64,000 nucleotides of DNA from the NCBI GenBank assembly GCA_964035575.1, contig OZ037926.1:930001-994000 (forward strand), read 5' to 3'. Shown piece after piece: positions 51,801 to 60,766 of the stretch. The notes beneath the pieces are model-generated. The model worked only from the letters and a program-made list of their open reading frames with translations. It did not search any database and was not told the DNA's origin. The DNA comes from Rhynchopus sp. YZ270_cl-10 (lineage: Eukaryota > Euglenozoa > Diplonemea > Diplonemida > Diplonemidae). A program made the position numbers and the translations under genes. The number at the start of each line of letters is the position of its first letter. Positions within the stretch are counted from its first letter, which is position 1.

Positions 51801-52669
51801 AGAGTTCTATTTTGACAATTTGGGTGTTCCATTTTGGGCAACGAAAAAAAAGTGTTTTTTTCTTTCTTTTTTTTTTTTTTTTGGGACAAGAAATGCTCTG
51901 TTAAGGTGGGATATATGGGTGATCCCCAGGGCGATTTGCGGCCAAGCACGCCCACCTTGGTGGATTTCTTCACCAAAATTTCAAAAAAAAATAAAAAATA
52001 AATAAAAATAAAATAGGGTTTGGACAGCACCCCTTCCGTGAAACCCCTACCCGCGCCCTCGCCCCTTTTTTTAAAAGATGTATGTACGTGAGACATATTC
52101 ACTTTCCAACGTTTTTTTTTTCCTCCTCCCAGAAACGCAAGAGGAGGGTGAGGCTTGCAGCATCTGGACCTGTGCGTGCGTGGCATCTGTTTGTTAGAAA
52201 TGAAACGCTTGGGACGAATAAATCTGACCTGACTGAGATCTACGATAAATGGAGAGTATGTAACCATATGTGACCCCCTCCACCTCCTTCCTGACAGAAG
52301 CTGCCCAGCAGCGAGAAGAAGACGTTGGAGGAGGAGGCCCAGAGGAACCTGAAGAAGAGGCATATCATCAAACAGGAGTTGAAGCAAGTCGCGAACGGGT
52401 ATGCGATGTTCACGAAGACGCACTTCTCGAAGGTGTACCAGGAGGAGCTGAAGCGTGGGGCAGGAAAGAAGGCTGCCTTCAGAGCTGCGACAACAGGAGT
52501 GGCGAAAATGTACAAAGCCCTCAAGAAGCAGAACTCTGCCTGCAGTACATCCGAAGTACTGTCTCTCCTGGATCAGCCTGACGTGGCGCATTGTGTGCAG
52601 GCTGCAGCGGATGTTTCAACAGAAGGAAAATTCGAGGGTATGAGCAAATTGGCAAAATCCAGATCGTAA
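48868..52669 (+). CDS. HMG-box-like basic protein, three exons (predicted)
   Basis: Proposed exons are 48868-49404, 52133-52255 and 52298-52669 (343 aa). All junctions are phase 0 GT-AG: GTATGT at 49405, CCTCCTCCCAG before 52133, and a 42-nt intron 52256-52297. Exons 2-3 encode two HMG-like boxes: SGPVRAWHLFVRNE to EKKTLEEEAQ, and ANGYAMFTKTHF to VAKMYKALKKQ. Exon 1 repeats the theme in weaker form (REKWERIKAEL, MEEEARRKL, KKNMYKALKEE) in a very basic coiled region. HMG proteins package or bend DNA; kinetoplastid mitochondrial-DNA-associated proteins are possible relatives (inference). The first intron (2.7 kb) is swollen by two MITEs and would be about 0.8 kb without them. Alternatively exon 1 stands alone with a stop at 49440. 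Exons 2-3 have no good in-frame start of their own. Confidence 0.6.
49644..50138. mobile_element. hAT-type MITE (495 bp) with 8-bp target duplication
   Basis: The ends CAGACTGCAGACTAA and TTAGTCTGCAGACTG are flanked by CTACCGTT on both sides (49636-49643 and 50139-50146). The interior carries two direct copies of the GACCGGGCTC dispersed repeat (about 49706-49820 and 49924-50040) instead of the GCGTACCGTG module. It lies in the presumed first intron of the HMG-like gene. Confidence 0.93.
50432..50586 (-). repeat. interspersed GCGTACCGTG module, copy d
   Basis: Minus-orientation copy from TCGGCGGTCATGCCCC to CATGATGCATGCTTCC, continuing in similarity with copy c beyond the core (TTCGGCGTTTGAC, ATTGAGTCGCGTTCTGG). 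Confidence 0.9.
50922..51222. repeat. (AGTACAC)43 heptamer satellite
   Basis: Exactly 301 bases, 43 perfect units; the reverse complement of the 37611-38793 heptamer. It lies inside the 1399-bp hAT-type MITE. Confidence 0.99.
51592..52132. other. remainder of the presumed first intron
   Basis: No gene is seen. There is a piece of the GACCGGGCTC-type repeat near 51642-51656 (ATTAGTGACGGGCT), long T runs (51487-51500, 51530-51539, 51869-51882), an H2-like hairpin ATGTATGT/ACATAT (52077-52105), and the pyrimidine tract leading to the acceptor before 52133. Confidence 0.5.
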
Positions 52670-53482
52670 TCATGGTTATTCCAGGATGCCACCGTGATCA
52701 GGAGTGCGGCCGAATGTAATACCAACCCGAAGCATTTGCGGCGAGGTGCGCCAAGCTGAGTGGCAGCGCTGTCGATATTAAGCTGTGACGAATCATTTGC
52801 ATTGATGAAAGGGTTCCTCTCTGGCTCCTGCCATGAGGAACGCAATCAACGCGTGCATGACCCAGGAATAGCAGGGAGGGGGGGATGGGGCGAGGTGGGG
52901 TGGGGGGGTGGGGTTTGAGTCTCATTTATGGTCGTGTTGTTCTGTGTGAAGCAGGTTGTTGTAGATTATTACTCATAAACGTGTCCGGAGGACCGAGGAG
53001 GATCCACCGGGTTCAGTGGGGAACTAGACAAGGAAATACTTCTAGCACTTTTTTAAAATAATTAATGGGGGGTTCACCCCCTTGGTCAGCCCAGAGTCGC
53101 GAAGCTCTGCCACATGTTGGGGAGGTGTGTTGTGTCCCGTTTTTTGGTTATCTCGCAAATTTGTGTTTTTTTACACCAATAGATTTAGAATTTGAGATAA
53201 ACACTAGTCAAAACGTTTTTTTTTAAATACCTACAAGCGTAGCTTAAAGGAGAAATAGTTCCTCAGATACGGTCGCCAATCACCCCTCCAACAGGGTAAT
53301 TGTGCAATCAACGAAAAAACCTTTTTTCCTTTTACTTACCTATCAGAGTTACTATTTTTTTAAACCACCCCGGTCTAGGGCTGTTGTATTTCAAGACAAT
53401 GTAGTATTCTGTCACCCCATGAGCGACTCCTCACCAAACAAGTCGAGGTGTTGTGCGTTTCATTTTCTTTTCTTTCGGAGTG

Positions 53483-53527
53483 TCAGTGCCTGCGTCCCAG
53501 AGGCGTTTGCACTATCAACTTCACTTT
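53483..53527 (+). repeat. H3 hairpin element
   Basis: TCAGTGCCTGCGTCCCAGAG, GCGTTTGCACTATCAACTTC. Essentially the family consensus: outer GTGC/GCAC, inner CGTC/GGCG around CCAGA. Confidence 0.8.
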
Positions 53528-53554
53528 CTTTTCTTTTCTTTTTTCTTCCCTAAT

Positions 53555-53687
53555 TGGTGTTCCCGAAAGGGCCCATATTGACAGGTCCTTGACATGTCCT
53601 TGACACAAGGTTTACAGGGGAAAATGACACACCCCCCCTATATTGACATGTCCTTGACATGTCCCCGACAGCAGATCGGTAACACCA
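53555..53687. mobile_element. 133-bp MITE with TGGTGT ends and 5-bp duplication
   Basis: The ends TGGTGTTCCCGA and (reverse) TGGTGTTACCGA are flanked by CTAAT (53550-53554 and 53688-53692). The interior has repeated CCTTGACATGTCCTTGACA units. Confidence 0.82.
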
Positions 53688-54028
53688 CTAATGCTTTCAA
53701 ATTTTTATTTGAAAGTGTATGAATTTGTTTTTTCTTTTTTGCAAAACATACCACGGAAAAACAAAAGTTGGGAACATTTTTTGATCCCTCTTCTTCCTAT
53801 GCTATCAATTTATTGAATGCACATGTTGAAATACTTTTTTTTTCCCCCATCAATTTTTTACCGTCTCAGATCGAAAAACCGAAAATTCTAGGAAAAGCCC
53901 CTTCAGTGGAAAAAGCACTCCTCTCCCACCTCACCCACTCTTTTCTACCGAACACGAGCCCACCCACCACCCCACTACCCACCACACCCTCCCGACACAA
54001 ACCACCCAGACGTACACAAAGCGGCATT

Positions 54029-57000
54029 ATGTCCGCCTTCGATGACCTGCGGGTGGCGGTGGCTGGAGGGTTGGGGGTGACGTTCAAGGGGATTGAACTT
54101 GGCAGCATCGTGACGACACTGATGGACGAGCTCTCTGCAGTGCGCGCTGAGCTGGTGCGTGTCGTGGAGCAGAACACAGCGGACCACGACCGCATTGAGG
54201 CATGGGCAGCAGGGCGCTTTCAGGGCGTGGAGGAAGACTCTGCGTCCACGAAGATGGTGATGGAGCAGATCCGGCCGTCGATCCTTGCGGCAACGGAGAT
54301 CCGATTCAACGAAATTACCGAGCTCATCAACGAGCACGCAACAGCGCAGGAAACCTCCCTCGAGCTACACAGACAACACACTACACAAGCGTCACGTGAA
54401 ATGCAAGAAGACGCAGAGCAACGTCTCAAACAGTTACAGTCCATGACACAATCCCACATGGAGCAGGAACGCACAGAGTCACAACAGCGACACGACGACC
54501 TGTTCGGAAAGATGAAGTCAATGCAACGGAAGCAGACGGAGATTGTACGTCCCCTCCCTCCCCTATCAATTTTTGCTTTTTTTCCCCCTTCCCCGCCGTG
54601 CTTTCACGCTTGCTGAGGTTCTTAAGGTCTCGATTTTGTGAGAGGTTTCATCTCTTCAAACTTTTCAATTTTACTTCCCCCCGCATGATTACCCCCCTGC
54701 ATCAGTCATGAAATGCAAATTTAAAATGTGTATAATGAGGGAAGAACCCCACAATTTTTTCACGGAGAAGGACAATGCTGATTTTCGACATTTGTTTTTG
54801 AACCCCCTTTTATTCCCATCATCAGGTCGGCATGAATCTGAACAAAGCATTGCGTGGCAACCTCCGTGCCACGTACTTCGCAACGTGGGTGCAGTTTGTC
54901 ATGCAGAAAAGAGCCGAACGCAGAAAGGCGAATAACTGCAAGGTATACCAATGTCTTCTTTACACCCCATACCAAGATAACAACATACGTAAAAGGGTTT
55001 CCCGTTCTCTTCTTTGGCCTCTCTTTTATGATATCAGATGTAAACCACGAAATGGATGTAGGGACTACATGGTTGGGTATCCACCCCCCGGTACACCCGG
55101 TCATTGTACCAAGGTACACTGTCCACGAGAGGGCTTTGTATTTCAAGTCAACTCTTATGAGACGTGCCGTTTCTTACTTCGTTCTGAACCCCCTTTTGGA
55201 TGACATAGAAGGGCCATAAGCCACTCTGAGGGATTGTAGATTCGATTGGGGAAAAGTCTCGTCCCCATCCTCATCTATCACCGTCAAACGAAAAATTGCT
55301 TTTTTTTCGGCAAAAAAATAAAGTAAACATATAGCCGTAATACAGAGAGAACCAATCAATGGTGTGGCTCAAAGGGGGGTGCTATTTTTTTGTGCTATTT
55401 TCTGCTATTCTGGGTATATGGATTTTTTTGGTGCGGCTGAAGGGAGGTGCTATTTTCTGCTATTTTGGGGTCGTCGGCCACACCAATCAACCTTTTTTTA
55501 AAACCACCTACTTTGCTAATCACCCAATCTACCAACAGAGACTGCTGTTCAGATCCCAGAACTTTCAGTTGAAGTGTTGCTTCGAAAACTGGGTGAACTA
55601 CACAAAGAAGAAGCGAAAACAGGCTGCACGGTATGCAAACCACCATCCCCCCCTCAGAGACGCGGGAAGGGAACTTTCTACCGGAGTTTTTTACATTGTC
55701 AATCACACTGTGTTTTTTTGATCCTTTTACAATCTGCTTCCAGAAATTCCCTTTTTTTTTTTTCACCCTCAATTTTAGTTTCTAACGAAATTATGCAAAA
55801 ATAATTAGCATTTCCCTCACTTCACCCCTCACTTCCACCCCCCTCCCACCCATCACAGAATCCGCCACCTCCGTGCAATGTGTGGTAATACAGAGCGTGG
55901 TGCTCTTCGCATCCGCTACCAAGCGTGGGTTGCCTTCCGCGAAGCAGGCATCCTCCGTCGCAAGGAGGAGCGCGCCCAGCAGGAGGCCTGTGTCCGCGCC
56001 CTCATGGACCTGGTTAGCACAGGGACCATGCGGTACTGCTTCCTGCTTCTCCAGAAACACCGCAAGCTGCGGCAGGAGCAGGTTCTAAAGGTAGAGATGG
56101 CGCGCGCCTTCTCCATCAACGTCCTCCAAGGGAAGAAACAACAGATTTGGGACCTCTGGATGCGGGCAAGGGTGCGGCACAACAAGATGGAGGAGGGGAG
56201 ACGCGCTGTGGAGGTCTTTAATAAGACGTTATCTACCGCCATTCGGAGGGCGTACTTTGCGAAGTTGATGAAGAATAAGGAGAATGGGGATCAAAAGAAG
56301 CAGTTAACAACAGCGCTTGCAGCACTACGCCTGCATTCCGACAAAGGTCGCAAGCTTGCCTTCTACGAAGTCTGGAAGCAAGCCGCAGAACGTGAAATGC
56401 AACGCCGTGAAAAGCTCCGCCTTGCCGAAACCATCGGCCGATCCATCCCCCACTCCATGAAGCAGTACTACTATACAAAGTGGCAGGAGGCGCTCGCTGC
56501 GCACAACAAAGAGAAACACCGCAAACAACTCCTCGCAGCGAAAAAGGCCGAAGACATGGGCTTCCGCAAACGCATCGAACGCGAGCTTCTCAAATACACC
56601 TTCGGCGTCTGGCTAGCCTTCCGCAACCGCAACGTTTCCTCTCGCTCCACTCTAGCCGCCTCTGCTCATATGGACAATATTGCGCAAAAAACGGATTCTC
56701 TTTGGCAACAACTTGAAATCCACCAAAAAACCGTTTCCAATACAAACAGCTGTGTCCAACGTTTGGTGGACAAACTGTTATTGGTAGATGACAGCCTCGA
56801 TAAGCTGGACAAATCGAAGGTGAATCGGAAAGAAATGCGGTCGCTTGTTGAGCTCTGCCAGCACAATGCTTATGACGCAAGCAATGCAGACAGTGATTCT
56901 GTAGCGGGGTCGGACACTTTACCGAAGAGGGGATACGATGCAGGAGCCCGGCCATATGTCGATCATTCTCCAAGGAGTGGCGGTGCGGGGGAGAAGGTGT

Positions 57001-57218
57001 ACGCACACAGAAACGATGCATCTGCCCTCTCACAAGGCTTCACCATCCCCCCACCCCCGCCACACCCTCGTGTTGACGACATCGATCTTGCATACGCAAA
57101 AGATACCGTAGCGCGCCTCGCCGCTCGAACCGCAGAAATGGGAGTCCCCACCACAGAACCAACAAACTATGACCCACGCCGACCCTCAGTTGGTGTGGGT
57201 GCCTATGTTCGTCCATGA
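54029..57218 (+). CDS. Sfi1-like repeat protein, four exons (predicted)
   Basis: Proposed exons are 54029-54544, 54826-54942, 55539-55630 and 55859-57218 (694 aa). Introns start GTACGT, GTATAC and GTATGC and end CATCAG, CAACAG and CACAG; reading frames join without conflict. Exon 1 is a coiled coil (LMDELSAVRAELVRVVEQN onwards). Exons 2-4 carry at least eight ~35-residue helical repeats with an aromatic/Trp core: ATYFATWVQF, CFENWVNY, RYQAWVAF, QIWDLWMRA, RRAYFAKLM, AFYEVWKQA, YYYTKWQEA and FGVWLAF. This matches Sfi1-type centrin-binding repeats, which form filaments at basal bodies and spindle poles (family knowledge). The C-terminus is Pro/Gly-rich and disordered. Introns 1 and 2 are 281 and 596 nt; the second holds an H4 element and a MITE. 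ATG 54029 follows an acceptor-like CACCCAG. Confidence 0.75.
55035..55150 (+). repeat. H4 multi-hairpin element inside an intron
   Basis: CGAAATGGATGTAGGGACTA with the hairpin ATGTAG/CTACAT (perfect here; CTGCAT in the other copies), GGTTGGGTATCC, GGTACACCCGGTCATTGTAC, CAAGGTACACTGTCC, and ACGAGAGGGCTTTGTATTTC, AAG. It lies in intron 2 of the Sfi1-like gene, in sense orientation. Confidence 0.75.
55360..55485. mobile_element. 126-bp MITE with TGGTGT ends and 5-bp duplication
   Basis: The ends TGGTGTGGCTC and GGCCACACCA are flanked by ATCAA (55355-55359 and 55486-55490). Close relative of 46956-47107, sharing the TTTCTGCTATT units. Inserted in intron 2 of the Sfi1-like gene, 49 bases before its acceptor. 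Confidence 0.87.
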
Positions 57219-57541
57219 GCGGGGAGAGGGTGAGGGGGGGAGGAGGGGGAAAGTGGAGAAGCCTTGTTTAAAAGTTTCTCTCTTTTTATTTGTGCTAGCG
57301 TTGACGTTGGTGCATGTTTTTTTTTTTTTTTTTTTTTACACTAAAAAAAGTCTTAGATATCTCGTTGTCGTCTTTGTTTTTGTTGAAAAGGTTGGTGGTT
57401 TTGCGTTTTGCAGTAACAAAAACGGCAAAAAAAAAAGGGGAGGGATGGAGGAGAGGGGAGCAACCGTTCGTAGATTCTCATACGGGAGGAAAAAACAAGC
57501 CTTTTTAAAATTCTTTTCCCCCCGAAGGTTTTTTTCCCCCC

Positions 57542-57576
57542 GATGTGCATGCATGTGATGCATGTTCATCTTTCAG
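57542..57576 (+). repeat. H2 hairpin element
   Basis: GATGTGCATGCATGTGATGC then ATGTTCATCTTTCAG. The stem ATGTGCAT/ATGCATGT is longer than in other copies and changed on both arms. It lies 12 bases before an H4 element. Confidence 0.65.
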
Positions 57577-57588
57577 CTCTTGAAATAG

Positions 57589-57700
57589 ATGTAACACCAC
57601 GAAATGGATGTAGGGACTGCATGGTTGGGTGTCCACCCCACGATACACCCGGTCATTGTACCAAAGGTACATTGTTCACGAGCGGGTTGTATTTCAAGGT
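57589..57700 (+). repeat. H4 multi-hairpin element
   Basis: CGAAATGGATGTAGGGACTG CAT hairpin, GGGTGT/ACACCC hairpin, TGTACC AAA GGTACA hairpin, then TTCACGAGCGGG and TTGTATTTCAAGG. All three stems pair well in this copy. Confidence 0.75.
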
Positions 57701-57805
57701 TTTTTTAATAAGGGTGGGTAATGGGGTGAAACATTGTTTTCTTCTGAGGGTTCCTAAAACAGCGAGTCTTAGGTTCTTACAAAATAAACCCGTCTTCCCC
57801 CCAAA

Positions 57806-57842
57806 TATGTGTGTACACGAGAGCCACATTCATCTTTCACGG
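57806..57842 (+). repeat. H2 hairpin element
   Basis: ATATGTGTGTACACGAGAGC, CACATTCATCTTTCACGG. The stem is ATGTG/CACAT with a loop containing ACACGAGAGC. The tail matches the family. Confidence 0.75.
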
Positions 57843-58046
57843 CTTCTTTCCCCCCCACACACCATTGCAGTGCTCTCCGGTTTGATACCATCTTTCAAAA
57901 AACCCCTTCTCTTTAAAACTTGTAGATTATCGACAACAAAATACGCCCCCAAAAAAAAACCCCCATTTTGACAAAATATTTTCTTTGGTACTCACGGACC
58001 ACCCTTTACATAAGCTCGACCTGAGATGCGGACACATTTTCAACTA

Positions 58047-58231
58047 CCGTATTCGTAAAAAAAATGTTCGACCGTAAAAAAGGTCGAACTTCCAGAAAAA
58101 TCCTGAAAAGGTCGAACATTTTTACGGTCGAACATTACTGTACTGATATTCTACTGTAAAAAAGGGCGAACTTCCTAAAAAAGCTTGAAAAGGTCGAACC
58201 TTATTTCGGTCGAACATTAGTACGAATACGG
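58047..58231. mobile_element. Tc1/mariner-like MITE (185 bp), TA target
   Basis: The ends CCGTATTCGTA and TACGAATACGG are flanked by TA on both sides (58045-58046 and 58232-58233). The interior is made of several ATGTTCGACC/GGTCGAACAT inverted units. TA duplication and this type of TIR fit Tc1/mariner. No transposase. Confidence 0.87.
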
Positions 58232-58309
58232 TACTCTTTTCTTCACTGTTCACTACTCCACTTGTCCACTACCATCCCCGTCCTCTCCCTTCAGAGATAC
58301 ACTAATAAA

Positions 58310-58885
58310 ATGGCGTTTGTATTTGGCGACAAAACCATTGCAGAGGAAGCGCCTATGATGGATTCACCTATGCGGAAACGTCTTGTGGATGCACGTCGGC
58401 TGCGTGGAATTAAGGTGGGGCTGGAAGGTGGTCTGGATGCGGTGGCACGGCGGAGTACCTTACCACGACTGGGGCGGCTGGAAGAGGCGGAACGGGAGGA
58501 GCGAGCTATGCTCAGCGACACAGAGGAAGCGGCCTTGACGCTGCTGATGACCTCATGGCGTGGGGGGTTGGAGCGTGGCAGAGACTATCGTCACACCTTC
58601 TCTGCATTTCCAGCGGACGGCGCAGTGCCTGGTGGAGGGGTCACAGAAAGGCAACAGCCCTCCCTCCACCCTCTCCACATCCACCCCTCCAATACGGTCC
58701 TCACCCCCTCTCCCCTGGAGCGTGTTCAGGCCCATTTTGGTCTGCAGGTTGCTCGGCATCCAGGTGGTGGTGTGAATGGGGGTGGGGGTGGGGGTGCAAA
58801 TGGGGCAGGAGGAATGCAAATGCAGGGTGGACAGGTGCTGAGGTCCACACGATGGTATTTGCAGCAGAGGATGTTGGTGAATTGA
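58310..58885 (+). CDS. unknown protein, 191 aa
   Basis: Starts MAFVFGDKTIAEEAPMMDSP. The N-terminal half is charged and helical (RKRLVDARRLRGIKVG, RLEEAEREERAMLSDTEEAA), followed by a Pro/His-rich linker, a short block SPLERVQAHFGLQVARH, a Gly-rich run and STRWYLQQRMLVN at the end. No signal peptide or membrane segment. The start is well supported: TCTCCCTTCAG (a likely acceptor) lies 15 bases upstream. I do not recognise the family. The Gly-rich DNA passes directly into a (GGA)n/(GGGGGA)n repeat at the stop codon, so the C-terminus may be evolving by repeat slippage. Confidence 0.65.
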   Translation: MAFVFGDKTIAEEAPMMDSPMRKRLVDARRLRGIKVGLEGGLDAVARRSTLPRLGRLEEAEREERAMLSDTEEAALTLLMTSWRGGLERGRDYRHTFSAFPADGAVPGGGVTERQQPSLHPLHIHPSNTVLTPSPLERVQAHFGLQVARHPGGGVNGGGGGGANGAGGMQMQGGQVLRSTRWYLQQRMLVN

Positions 58886-58985
58886 GGGGGAGGAGGGGGA
58901 GGAGGGGGAGGAGGGGGAGGAGGGGGAGGAGGGGGAGGAGGAGGAGGAGGAGGAGGAGGAGGAGGAGGAGGAGGAGGAGGAGAAG
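58884..58985. repeat. (GGGGGA)n and (GGA)n microsatellite
   Basis: About 100 bases of pure G/A repeats begin right at the stop of the 191-aa gene; first hexamers (GGGGGA), then triplets (GGA). On the minus strand it is (TCC)n, a purine/pyrimidine strand asymmetry able to form triplex DNA. Confidence 0.97.
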
Positions 58986-59384
58986 GTAAAATAGAGAGGT
59001 GTCAAATAGAATGTGATTTTTCTAAAATAGATTTTTTTGTTGTCTAAAAGCGACAACGTCGTATAGAATATGCCAAAGCGGGCTTTTTCTGCAAAAAAGA
59101 AAAGAAAAAAAAAAGCTCACCCATCTCCAATTCAAGGGACCGCTTTTGCATTGATGAATTGAAGAAGGATTCAGTGCAGAGGCTCGATATTCACCCTTAC
59201 CATACTGTATGCTATGGCATCAAGCAACTTCAAAAGCAGCACCTCCAGGGTTCGATAACCCGTGGAGTGTCAGAGTGCCCTGCATTCTAGAGGCACTTTT
59301 TTACCTATCAACTTCACTTTTTTTTTTGGATTTTCACCCCCAAAAAATGCCACCCTTTTTGCATCAGAACAAAGTACACACCCA
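58986..59384. other. spacer before the FSH1-like gene
   Basis: No gene is seen. It contains an H3 element (59268-59325). TTTGCATCAG ending at 59368 is a likely acceptor before the start at 59385. Confidence 0.5.
59268..59325 (+). repeat. H3 hairpin element with altered stem
   Basis: AGAGTGCCCTGCATTCTAGA, GGCACTTTTTTACCTATCAA, CTTCACTT. The outer stem is GTGCC/GGCAC. The tail CTATCAACTTCACTT is conserved but set further from the stem. Confidence 0.65.
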
Positions 59385-60059
59385 ATGGGCCCCTTACGAG
59401 TACTATGCTTCCCTGGATGGCGTACCAGCGCTAGCATCATGAAACGTCAGATGGCCGGTTTTCTTGCGGACCCTTCATTTGCTGTTGAGTTCGTTCATAT
59501 GGATGCAACGTTTCCTGCGAAGGGCCCGCCGGATCAGGGGATTAGAACGTTCTTTCCTGGGGAAGCGTATTATGAGTGGTGGGATCGTGCTGCGGATGGG
59601 CAGTATGTTGGTTTGGATGAGACATTGACGAGAGTGGCGGAGGTGCTGAGAACAGCGGAGCCTCCGTTCGATGCGGTGATGGGGTTCAGTCAGGGGGCGA
59701 TGCTTGCGTCGACGGTGGCATGTCTCGCGACGCTTCCTGCAGGGTCGCCACACCATGACGCTAGGTTCTATGGAAAACTCCGTTTTGCGGTTCTCTGTGC
59801 AGGCTTCTGTCCACGTGATCCTCGCTTGATTGATATGTTCTCAGAAACGATCCGTATCCCCTCGCTCCACATCTGGGGTGCAGCAGACCCCATGGCAGCC
59901 TCGTCATCTGCATTGTCGCAAAAATTTTCGCAGGATGAAGTAATGTTGCATCTGCATACTGGAGGGCATGTGGTGCCACGTCTTCCAAAAGGGTCGGATG
60001 GGGACGTAAGAGTGGAGCAGTTTTTTAAAAGATTCGCGACGGCGTCTGCTCAGATGTAG
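59385..60059 (+). CDS. FSH1-family serine hydrolase
   Basis: A 224-aa alpha/beta hydrolase of the FSH1 (DUF341) family. It starts MGPLRVLCFPGWRTSASIM; the usual LHGxxxS oxyanion-hole motif reads FPGWRTS here. The catalytic triad is visible: nucleophile S102 in MGFSQGA, D168 in GAADPMA and H195 in GGHVVPR. FDAVMGFSQGAMLAS and LCAGFCPRDPR are typical family blocks. The family includes fungal FSH1 and human OVCA2, esterases of long-chain or small acyl substrates. Length is normal and there is no signal peptide, so it should be cytosolic. The ATG at 59385 is taken because homology begins at once and GCATCAG upstream is a plausible acceptor. A TA-flanked MITE lies ~110 bases downstream. Confidence 0.88.
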   Translation: MGPLRVLCFPGWRTSASIMKRQMAGFLADPSFAVEFVHMDATFPAKGPPDQGIRTFFPGEAYYEWWDRAADGQYVGLDETLTRVAEVLRTAEPPFDAVMGFSQGAMLASTVACLATLPAGSPHHDARFYGKLRFAVLCAGFCPRDPRLIDMFSETIRIPSLHIWGAADPMAASSSALSQKFSQDEVMLHLHTGGHVVPRLPKGSDGDVRVEQFFKRFATASAQM

Positions 60060-60168
60060 AGGAAGAGGGGAGAGAGAGAGAGCAAGAACCGTCGCGGCGC
60101 ACAATTTATTTTTGGTGTGAGGGTGTTGACCCTCTCAAATACTTTCAATTCTGTGAACTGAAAGGATA

Positions 60169-60311
60169 TGGCTCAGTCCATAAAACCCCACCTGAAAGTA
60201 AAGTTTCTGAATTCATTAAAGCATCGAACAGAACGTCCTAGTACACATTTGATAATATCCAAATAGTTGCTCAGGTTACCTTTCAGGTGGGGGGGTTTGT
60301 GGACTGAGTCA
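60169..60311. mobile_element. Tc1/mariner-like MITE (143 bp), TA target
   Basis: The ends TGGCTCAGTCCATAAAACCC and (reverse) TGACTCAGTCCACAAACCCC, extending to ACCTGAAAG(G)TAA, are flanked by TA at 60167-60168 and 60312-60313. The inverted repeats cover about half of the element. Confidence 0.85.
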
Positions 60312-60766
60312 TACATCTAATGTAGATGTGTACGTGAGGGTAGATGCCGATCTTTAGAATATCTTCGAAAATCAGGTGGGTGAAGACTAATAATTTCATC
60401 ATCATCTCCAGATTTTTTCAAAGGAGGTTTGTTAAAAGAAATCATGAGAGAGAAAACAAAAAGAGTGCTTATTGTCTGTAAAATAGGTACTGTTTGGAGG
60501 ATAAAAGTATAGCTTCCCTTTTTTTTTTGAAACAACTTCCTTGCAAAGGTTGTAGGGGAGGAAATAAAAAAACATATCTGAGTGTGCCCGAATTTTTTGG
60601 TGAGAGCGATGTAAACACGACACAACTCCACAGAAAAGTTTTCGATTTTTTTTGTCCCTACATACTCCACAAAAATCCGGTGCGATCAACGAATTTTTTT
60701 TCTCTCTGATTTCGTTTTTTTTATCAGACTGGCGTAAACTCGGATAGCAGTTTTTATTTCCCCTCA

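Larger units (their letters stand above)
52670..54028. other. intergenic region before the Sfi1-like gene
   Basis: No gene is seen. It holds an H3 element (53483-53527) and a 133-bp MITE (53555-53687). From 53930 it is C-rich, with CACACAAACCACCCAG just before the start codon as a likely acceptor. Confidence 0.55.
57219..58309. other. intergenic region with H2/H4 cluster and a MITE
   Basis: No gene is seen. It holds a long T run (57318-57337), H2 (57542-57576), H4 (57589-57700), H2 (57806-57842) and a TA-flanked MITE (58047-58231). A C/T tract with CTCCCTTCAG (58285-58294) is the likely acceptor of the next gene. Confidence 0.6.

Noticed and set aside
59246-59264. tRNA-like T-arm (AGGGTTCGATAACCCG)
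   Set aside because: The loop and stem do not fit the 5-bp stem, 7-base loop layout, and no acceptor, D or anticodon arms are found around it.
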